From Desulfuromonadales bacterium (GTDB lineage: Bacteria; Desulfobacterota; Desulfuromonadia; Desulfuromonadales; BM103): a stretch of DNA of 12,517 bases. The notes beneath the pieces are model-generated. The model had not been told where the DNA came from. It searched no databases and saw only the letters and a list, made by a program, of their open reading frames with translations. Numbering within the stretch: the stretch's first letter is position 1; the number at the start of each line of letters is the position of its first letter. Positions 6,532-12,517 of this stretch are shown here, piece after piece. The stretch lies in NCBI GenBank assembly GCA_029859485.1, contig JAOUDB010000037.1:1-12517 (forward strand), read 5' to 3'. The position numbers and the translations under genes were made by a program.

Positions 6532-7050
6532 ATGAAGGCACTCACCGTATTTGTAATCTTTTTCAGCTACTTTGTTTTCCTGTCTTTTGTCAGGGTTTCA
6601 GTAAGAAGGATAGGGAAAAATAAAGACGTAAATATATATAGGGTTAAATATGTAACCAAAATTTTAAACTTGGTTGTCTCAGCGTTTTTTGTCTCTATCC
6701 TATTTGTTTTTTTAGGGATTGAATATTCTCAAGTTTCTTTTTTCTTGTCTTCTGTTTTCGCTGTAATCGGCGTTGCCTTGTTTGCGCAGTGGTCAATTCT
6801 CAGCAACATAACAGCCAGTCTGATGATTTTCTTTTTTTTCCCTTATCGTGTAGGGGATCAGGTGAAAGTTGTCGACAATGATGATGATATTTCAGGTGTC
6901 ATAGAAGAGATATCTTTATTTCATGTGATTATCAAACGTGAAAATGACTTAGTTACGTACCCCAACAGCTTAATACTTCAAAAAGCAGTCATAAAGCACC
7001 CCAAGGCTAACAAAGATGATGCTTCTGACCTGGACCTGATTCATGAATAA
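6532..7050 (+). CDS. Short MscS-like mechanosensitive channel family protein
   Basis: A 172-residue inner-membrane protein. Three hydrophobic segments (about 3-21, 43-62 and 68-103) are followed by the MscS beta-domain motif FPYRVGDQVKV (103-113) and a YPNS motif (143-146). MscS channels release solutes on hypo-osmotic shock. The large C-terminal vestibule of E. coli MscS (286 residues) is missing; the protein ends just after the beta domain, which fits known short members. The ATG at 6532 is chosen over the TTG at 6526 because it is the standard codon, but neither has a clear ribosome site. Base composition is AT-rich with runs of TTTTTT, unlike groEL. Expression probably depends on the promoter and attenuator-like RNA just upstream. 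Confidence 0.75.
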   Translation: MKALTVFVIFFSYFVFLSFVRVSVRRIGKNKDVNIYRVKYVTKILNLVVSAFFVSILFVFLGIEYSQVSFFLSSVFAVIGVALFAQWSILSNITASLMIFFFFPYRVGDQVKVVDNDDDISGVIEEISLFHVIIKRENDLVTYPNSLILQKAVIKHPKANKDDASDLDLIHE

Positions 7051-7083
7051 TATTTTCTAAATACAGTGGGTATAATAACTAAG

Positions 7084-7132
7084 TAATTTTCGAGTGTGTT
7101 TCAGTTGCTTGCTACTGATAATTTAGGGGGAA
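7084..7132 (+). repeat. Type 3 leader module, third copy downstream of the mscS-like gene
   Basis: CGAGTGTG, CAGTTGC and AATTTAGGGGGAATT are shared with the leader at 6364-6406. The -10 equivalent is degraded (TAATTT) and no good -35 lies 17 bases upstream. A separate TATAAT lies at 7069-7074 without a clear -35. The hairpin that ends the other copies is absent. Confidence 0.5.
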
Positions 7133-7174
7133 TTCGTCAGAGAATAAAAGTTTTTTTAGTAACTTTACTCGTAT

Positions 7175-7244
7175 TCGATTAATACCTCAAAACAGATAAA
7201 TTCCAAAGCTATGGCCACTCAAATCAGTTGGAGCGGTCATTCTC
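7175..7244. repeat. Diverged type 1 repeat copy E with hairpin 7211-7240, between convergent genes
   Basis: ATTAATACCTCAAAACAGATAAATT-like sequence leads into ATGGCCAC (7211-7218), which pairs with GCGGTCAT (7233-7240) with one wobble and one mismatch. It ends four bases before the glnA stop codon, so on the minus strand it lies immediately after glnA. It probably serves as a two-way transcription stop between mscS and glnA. Confidence 0.5.
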
Positions 7245-8573
7245 TCAATAATTCTTTATATATTTTTTGGTTTCCCAATCGGTTACCCAGGTCCGGTAAG
7301 AATCCCACTCTCTGGTTTTACCTTCGATATATTTTTCAAATATATGTTCACCCAGCGACTCTTTACCCAAGGGGTTTTCCTTCAATGCGACAATTGCCTC
7401 TTCAAGCGTTCCTGGCAAGCTGTCTATTCCGGCAGCGTCCTTTTCAGTCAAAGTCATTTCAAAGATGTCAACATTGACCGATTCAGGAGCCTTGAGTTTG
7501 TTCTTCACACCATCGAGACCGGAATTGAGCATTAAGGCGAGAGCCAAGTAGGGGTTACAGGCTGGATCTGGGCACCGAACTTCAGTCCTTGTGCTAAGCC
7601 CACGGGAAGCAGGGATACGAACCAGAGCGGAACGATTTGACGCAGACCATGCGACGTAAACCGGAGCTTCATAGCCAGGGACAAGACGTTTGTAGGAGTT
7701 GACCAACGGGTTGGTGACCGCTGCGAAGCCGCGTGCATTTTTTAGAATACCGGCAATGTAGTGGTAAGCTGTTTCACTGAGTTTGAGAGGCCCATTCTCA
7801 TCAAAAAAAGCATTTGTTCCATCGAGGTTGAACAATGACTGGTTGGTATGCATACCGGAACCATTAATACCGAAAACCGGCTTGGGCATAAAGGTCGCGT
7901 GGAATCCGTGCTTGGCGGCAATAGAGCGAACAACCCATTTGAACGTTACGGTATTGTCGGCCGCTGCCAGAGCGTCAGCATATTTGAAGTTGATCTCATG
8001 CTGCCCCATCGCCACCTCGTGGTGGGAAGCCTCGATCTCGAAGCCCATAGACTCCAACACTTCGATAATTTCGCGCCGACAGTTAATTCCCATATCCTCA
8101 GGGTCGACATCAAAATATCCGGCAACATCACCCGTTTCTGTTTTAAGGGTTCCTTTTTCATCCTCCTGGAAAAGAAAAAATTCACATTCGGTGCCGACGT
8201 TCATTGTGTAGCCAAGATCCTTCGCTTCGGCCAACACCCGTTTAAGGTTGACTCGGGGGCAGCCACTGAACGGTGTACCGTCAGATTTATGGACATCGCA
8301 GATGATGCGGGCGGCGTTGACCCCGTTTTTTACCCTCCAGGGCAGAACCAAAAAAGTGTCATAGTCAGGCTTTAGATACATGTCCGATTCGTTGATACGC
8401 ACGAATCCATCTATCGACGAGCCATCAAACATCATCTGCCCGTCCAGGGCTTTATTTATCTGACTTCGCGGTATCGCAATGTTCTTCATAAATCCGAAAA
8501 TATCGACGAACTGAAGTCGGAAAAAGTGTACGTTTTGTTCTTCAATAATCGTCATTATTTCTTCGCGAGTCAT
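7245..8573 (-). CDS. glnA: Glutamine synthetase, type I alpha
   Basis: A 442-residue enzyme that makes glutamine from glutamate, ammonium and ATP; it acts as a cytoplasmic dodecamer. It follows the Bacillus subtilis enzyme closely along its length: [14 protein letters not shown] (47-60) with the catalytic Asp50, [22 protein letters not shown] and GINGSGMH around the ATP and metal site, and [13 protein letters not shown] as the flap. The NLYDLPP adenylylation motif of the enterobacterial GSI-beta type is absent (the site reads VDIFEM), so control is by feedback; Arg59 matches the Bacillus feedback residue Arg62. An upstream in-frame ATG at 8642 would add 23 residues, but AGGGAG eight bases before the ATG at 8573 and homologue length fix the start there. 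No sigma54 promoter was seen. It diverges from groES. Confidence 0.96.
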   Translation of the reverse strand: MTREEIMTIIEEQNVHFFRLQFVDIFGFMKNIAIPRSQINKALDGQMMFDGSSIDGFVRINESDMYLKPDYDTFLVLPWRVKNGVNAARIICDVHKSDGTPFSGCPRVNLKRVLAEAKDLGYTMNVGTECEFFLFQEDEKGTLKTETGDVAGYFDVDPEDMGINCRREIIEVLESMGFEIEASHHEVAMGQHEINFKYADALAAADNTVTFKWVVRSIAAKHGFHATFMPKPVFGINGSGMHTNQSLFNLDGTNAFFDENGPLKLSETAYHYIAGILKNARGFAAVTNPLVNSYKRLVPGYEAPVYVAWSASNRSALVRIPASRGLSTRTEVRCPDPACNPYLALALMLNSGLDGVKNKLKAPESVNVDIFEMTLTEKDAAGIDSLPGTLEEAIVALKENPLGKESLGEHIFEKYIEGKTREWDSYRTWVTDWETKKYIKNY

Positions 8574-8691
8574 AAGTATTCTCCCTAGATGTGAGATCAA
8601 TATGAACTGTGGTATGTAAGTAAACTTTGTTTGCCAATTCACATTATCATATATAATTGATTTCGCTGATAATTAATGGCCATGATAGCGT

Positions 8692-8800
8692 GTCACATTA
8701 GCGACTTCTTAGACAAAAGCAGGCGTGTTATTGATAGAGACATTTAAGACGACAAAAGGATGGCCACCTGGATCAATTCCGAGTGGCCATTTTTATTTAT
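8692..8800 (+). repeat. Type 1 intergenic repeat, copy F, in the glnA/groES divergent region
   Basis: It shares TTATTGATAGA, ACATTTARGACG and the ATGGCCACC...GTGGCCAT hairpin with copy A. Its left part, ATTAGCGACTTCTTA (8697-8711), matches the type 3 leader at 1126-1140 at 14 of 15 positions, which links the two repeat types. It lies between the two divergent starts, where no upstream gene needs a terminator. Confidence 0.7.
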
Positions 8801-8801
8801 T
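8760..8801 (+). terminator. Strong terminator-like hairpin in repeat copy F
   Basis: ATGGCCAC (8760-8767) pairs perfectly with GTGGCCAT (8783-8790), followed by TTTTATTTATT. On the plus strand this is a good intrinsic terminator without an annotated gene in front of it. Confidence 0.65.
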
Positions 8802-8850
8802 AAGGGTTAGTAAGAAATTCACATTTCCGCCAATCTGACTACACCAGAAC
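8802..8850 (+). repeat. Type 2 intergenic module following copy F
   Basis: AAGGGTTAGTAAGAAATTCA followed by CATTTCCGCCAATCTGAC. It is the closest relative of the module at 5713-5757 and of the diverged one at 1021-1064. Confidence 0.5.
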
Positions 8851-8865
8851 AATGTAGGAGTACTT

Positions 8866-9056
8866 ATGAGAGTTTCTGATCAGCCATCAAATACTTTGAG
8901 TCCCGGATAATGAAGGGCCTAGATGCCGGGACATCTAATGGTCTTGAAGCCTGCAAAGATTAGTCAGCAGGTCCAGCACCAGAAAGTAAGTTGAGAGATA
9001 CTGTGTCTGAACGTGCACAGCACCTTGCCATCAAGAACTTCACCTCCTCCAGTTAG
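8866..9056 (+). pseudogene. Possible broken small gene: two coupled micro-ORFs and an amber-interrupted frame
   Basis: ATG at 8866 has AGGAG five bases upstream and encodes MRVSDQPSNTLSPG before TAA (8908-8910). A second ATG (8910-8912) overlaps that stop as TAATG and encodes MKGLDAGTSNGLEACKD before TAG (8961-8963). The same frame then runs a further 30 codons to TAG at 9054-9056, including RDTVSERAQHLA. The good ribosome site and the continuing frame suggest a small gene damaged by a frameshift and a stop. The SERAQ wording loosely recalls FlgM-like proteins, but this is weak. It could also be chance or a leader peptide. Confidence 0.25.
8900..8937 (+). other. Two mutually exclusive hairpins
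   Basis: GTCCCGG (8900-8906) pairs perfectly with CCGGGAC (8926-8932). TAGATG (8920-8925) pairs perfectly with CATCTA (8932-8937). The loop of the second, CCGGGA, is most of the 3' arm of the first, so both cannot form fully at once. The first covers the stop/start junction of the micro-ORFs. Confidence 0.4.
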
Positions 9057-9114
9057 CTAAATGGCTCACCATAAAAAATTCCATTTTATTCTGTAGTTAT
9101 TTTCTGTAAGCACC

Positions 9115-9142
9115 TTGTAAATCCTTAGCGGATGATTATGTT
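9115..9142 (+). promoter_or_regulatory. Predicted groESL promoter
   Basis: TTGTAA (9115-9120), a 16-base spacer, TATGTT (9137-9142). The start would be near 9149, placing CIRCE at about +7 to +33, a usual position for HrcA repression. No sigma32-type promoter was evident. Confidence 0.55.
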
Positions 9143-9154
9143 AGATTCATTGTT

Positions 9155-9181
9155 TTAGCACTCTCTTTCGTCGAGTGCTAA
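9155..9181 (+). promoter_or_regulatory. CIRCE element (HrcA operator)
   Basis: TTAGCACTC, nine bases, GAGTGCTAA: a perfect inverted repeat with exact CIRCE sequence and spacing. HrcA binds it and represses groESL until heat or unfolded protein titrates GroEL. It lies 78 bases before the groES start. Confidence 0.97.
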
Positions 9182-9259
9182 TGTAACAATTTAGGTCGGG
9201 TTTTTGAGATAATCAAGAGAACTCGTATCGCAGATTCATTGAAAAAGGAAAACGCAGCT

Positions 9260-9547
9260 ATGAACATCAGACCGTTGCATGATCGAATCATTGTAGAACG
9301 TCTCGAGGAGGAGGCCACAACAGCCTCCGGTATCATCATCCCCGATTCTGCCAAGGAAAAACCTCAACAGGGTAACGTTATTGCAGTTGGTAAGGGCAAG
9401 ATGACTGAAGACGGCAAGGTTTTGTCCCTTGACGTCAAGGTCGGTGACAAAGTGCTGTTTGGAAAGTATTCCGGCACCGAAGTCAAAATCGATGGCAACG
9501 AATATCTTATGATGCGTGAGGACGACGTCCTCGGCGTTGTCGAGTAA
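9260..9547 (+). CDS. groES: Co-chaperonin GroES
   Basis: A 95-residue protein, normal for GroES, which caps the GroEL ring as a heptamer during ATP-driven folding in the cytoplasm. It opens [17 protein letters not shown]; the mobile loop that touches GroEL lies at about 16-32 ([13 protein letters not shown]). The tail [14 protein letters not shown] is typical. The ATG at 9260 with AAGGA about ten bases upstream is preferred over an in-frame TTG at 9239 that would add seven residues with no counterpart in the family. groEL follows after 39 bases in the same operon. Confidence 0.98.
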   Translation: MNIRPLHDRIIVERLEEEATTASGIIIPDSAKEKPQQGNVIAVGKGKMTEDGKVLSLDVKVGDKVLFGKYSGTEVKIDGNEYLMMREDDVLGVVE

Positions 9548-9580
9548 GTCACACTACCCAATACCGATTCTGGAGGATAA

Positions 9581-11215
<1,635 letters not shown>

Positions 11216-11238
11216 CGACTATCCGTAGTATTAGCTAG

Positions 11239-11280
11239 GACGCAAAAAGCTCCTCGGAAAAACGGGGAGCTTTTTGTGTC
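11239..11280 (+). terminator. Intrinsic terminator of groESL
   Basis: AAAAAGCTCC (11244-11253) pairs with GGGAGCTTTTT (11265-11275); the flanking GACGC and GTGTC can extend the stem. It lies 28 bases after the groEL stop. Confidence 0.93.
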
Positions 11281-11295
11281 TGAATAATGGACGAT

Positions 11296-11309
11296 TCAAC
11301 TCGAGTTGA
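11296..11309. other. 14-bp perfect palindrome
   Basis: TCAACTCGAGTTGA reads the same on both strands. It lies between the groEL terminator and repeat copy G. It could be a protein site or chance. Confidence 0.3.
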
Positions 11310-11316
11310 GAAGGGC

Positions 11317-11480
11317 TTGTGATTTAAGGTAATGTGAACAGCGAGGCGATGCAGGTGGTTTTCTCATTTATCACGACATATGAGAGAAAAACCGGCTTCT
11401 TATTGATAGAGGTATTCAGTAAGCTCTTAACACACAAAACTATGGCCACCAGAGGGCGATCCTTGGTGGCCTTTATTTAT
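11317..11480 (+). repeat. Type 1 intergenic repeat, full-length copy G
   Basis: A full copy of about 164 bp, aligned end to end with 855-1021. The first hairpin is clearest here: GGTTTTCTC (11357-11365) with GAGAGAAAAACC (11382-11393), with a bulge. The constant block CTTCTTATTGATAGA follows, then the ATGGCCACC hairpin. The 3' half is nearly identical to copy B after the YeeE operon. It lies behind a complete terminator and so is not needed to end groESL transcription. Confidence 0.75.
11442..11480. terminator. Terminator-like hairpin in repeat copy G, possibly bidirectional
   Basis: GGCCACC (11444-11450) pairs with GGTGGCC (11465-11471), followed by TTTATTTAT. On the minus strand it lies about 90 bases past the stop of the convergent gene at 11561 and could end that transcript. 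Confidence 0.55.
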
Positions 11481-11560
11481 ATGGAACACCGCGGAAGATT
11501 CTAACTACCGACCTTCTGATCCCCAAGAACAATCCTCGAGCCTGTTTTTTAACAACGATC

Positions 11561-12517
11561 CTACTTATGCTGTGCGTTGACTTGAATAAAATTGTCGACT
11601 TGGCGCGTTATTTCTTCACAGGCATCCTCTTCGGTGTCGTCAATAAGAGGCAGCGGGAGAAAGACCAACCCCAGCAAGGAAGCCGACCCTTCGCGGATGC
11701 TTTCAAAGGAAGTCACAACCCTGCCATCCTCAACTGCCAACAGATCGGCTCTAATTACCGACTTCTTGTCTGCGCTTTCGTAGCCAATAATACCGTAGGG
11801 AGTCATATAGAGCTGCCCCTCTTTCGGTGAGATATTTGTCTCTCCATCCCATTTCAAGACGTACTGGACACCCAGACTTTGCAAGCGTTCCTTGACGGCA
11901 GGCTTTTGGATAATAAATTCCAACTCATTCAACCGTCGTGGGTAGTTGTTGCGAGAAAACCAAGGGTACAATTGATCGCGCAAACTGTGCAGCGGCATGG
12001 TTTGTAAGGACAGTCCGTTATCGATGATTTCTTCGATCAGGCAGGCCTCAAGACGTTGCATTTCGGGCTCCTGGTTCTGGTCGAAAATTGGCCCGACCAT
12101 CGCCAATGTGACTTGACCTGTGGTTATCCGTGGGGAGAGCTCAATGGCCTTGCCATTTACCGCAGGTGTCGGAAGCATGTCCATCAAGGGCCCCTGTTGA
12201 TCAAATTCGGTCAGCAAGACCGAGATGGCATCCCAAACCGCTCTTTTGGCCACTGCATCGAATTTTTCAGGGGAAAGGGCTCGTGGTCGATACTCCCGGA
12301 TGACGGGTCCGTTGATCGTTTGTATCGTTTGTACGCTATGCATTTGCGGCCTGTTTACAGAGTCTATCCCGGAGATGCGCCATGAGTGGAGATGCTCGCC
12401 CTCAGCAAAGAAGTCGAATTGATAGACCACCATGACGGCAATCACTTCCGGAGCGAGATCTGCTACCATCGAGACAATATTCGGGACGATAACTAATGCG
12501 AGATCCTCTGCGTAGAG
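11561..12517 (-). CDS. Uncharacterised protein, 5' end outside window
   Basis: At least 318 residues. The frame stays open to the right edge (it begins LYAEDLALVIVPNIVS), and the ATG at 12469 has no ribosome site, so the gene continues beyond the window. I do not recognise a named domain. The N-terminal part alternates short strands (VIAVMVVYQFDFF, HLHSWRISG) with a helix (KRAVWDAISVLLTEF). A central segment, LRDQLYPWFSRNNYPRRLNEL, is followed by VKERLQSLGVQYVLKWDGET and a C-terminal strand-rich domain. My impression is of uncharacterised envelope lipoproteins with a similar PWF and GVRYLV pattern, but the signal peptide would be outside the window. It is convergent with groESL. Confidence 0.7.
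   Translation of the reverse strand, partial: LYAEDLALVIVPNIVSMVADLAPEVIAVMVVYQFDFFAEGEHLHSWRISGIDSVNRPQMHSVQTIQTINGPVIREYRPRALSPEKFDAVAKRAVWDAISVLLTEFDQQGPLMDMLPTPAVNGKAIELSPRITTGQVTLAMVGPIFDQNQEPEMQRLEACLIEEIIDNGLSLQTMPLHSLRDQLYPWFSRNNYPRRLNELEFIIQKPAVKERLQSLGVQYVLKWDGETNISPKEGQLYMTPYGIIGYESADKKSVIRADLLAVEDGRVVTSFESIREGSASLLGLVFLPLPLIDDTEEDACEEITRQVDNFIQVNAQHK

Noticed and set aside
7848..8375. 175-residue plus-strand frame opposite glnA
   Set aside because: A shadow of the glnA coding frame, which has unmistakable family motifs.
8574..8700. Sigma54 promoter upstream of glnA
   Set aside because: The only TGGCA on the proper strand has no GC element at the required spacing.
1021..8850. Type 2 GGGTTAACAAG modules as integron attC sites
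   Set aside because: The GTTRRRY core is not matched (GTTAACA), no paired RYYYAAC site frames them, and there is no integrase.
8961..8963. TAG as a pyrrolysine codon in the small frame at 8910
   Set aside because: No evidence of pyrrolysine machinery here; a broken or chance frame is the simpler reading.

Overview
The window looks like ordinary chromosome from a Gram-negative anaerobe of the former Deltaproteobacteria, most likely the Desulfuromonas/Geobacter group. This placement is an inference. It rests on the combination of a PtsP-type enzyme I, a Bacillus-like (GSI-alpha) glutamine synthetase without an adenylylation motif, a CIRCE-controlled groESL operon, a split YeeE/YedE transporter and a B12-binding radical SAM protein. 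No rRNA, tRNA, CRISPR array or transposase gene was seen.

Layout, left to right. (1) The 3' part of ptsP (1-824). (2) A two-gene YeeE/YedE-type sulfur-compound transporter operon (1343-2409), preceded by a good promoter and a 210-nt leader, and closed by an intrinsic terminator. (3) On the minus strand, an AEC-family permease (2744-3640) and, upstream of it, a 582-residue B12-binding/radical SAM protein (3873-5621). (4) A gene-poor, AT-rich stretch (5622-7244) with a 43-residue lipoprotein, a predicted small RNA or attenuator, and a short MscS-like channel. (5) glnA on the minus strand (7245-8573), divergent from (6) groES-groEL (9260-11215) with CIRCE and promoter. (7) On the minus strand, the 3' part of an unrecognised gene running off the right edge (11561-12517).

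The striking feature lies between the genes. Most intergenic gaps carry members of a family of short, structured, non-coding repeats. Type 1 is about 165 bp when complete (855-1021 and 11317-11480, with shorter or diverged copies near 2503, 6137, 7175 and 8692). It ends in an ATGGCCACC/GGTGGCC hairpin followed by a T-rich run. Type 2 is a short AGGGTTARYAAGAA module that often follows type 1 and also occurs alone. Type 3 is a sigma70-like promoter (TTGACS-N17-TATATT) with a conserved leader containing a G-tract. It sits before both the YeeE operon and the mscS-like gene, with a third diverged copy after mscS. I do not recognise these as any named repeat or RNA family. They are the best candidate here for something undescribed: a family of small RNAs or attenuators, or a MITE/REP-like element that has spread as portable promoters and terminators.

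The genes are mostly independent units rather than one pathway: PtsP for phosphotransfer signalling, GlnA for ammonium assimilation, GroESL for protein folding, and YeeE for import of a reduced sulfur compound. No gene-based defence, secretion or biosynthetic system is evident.
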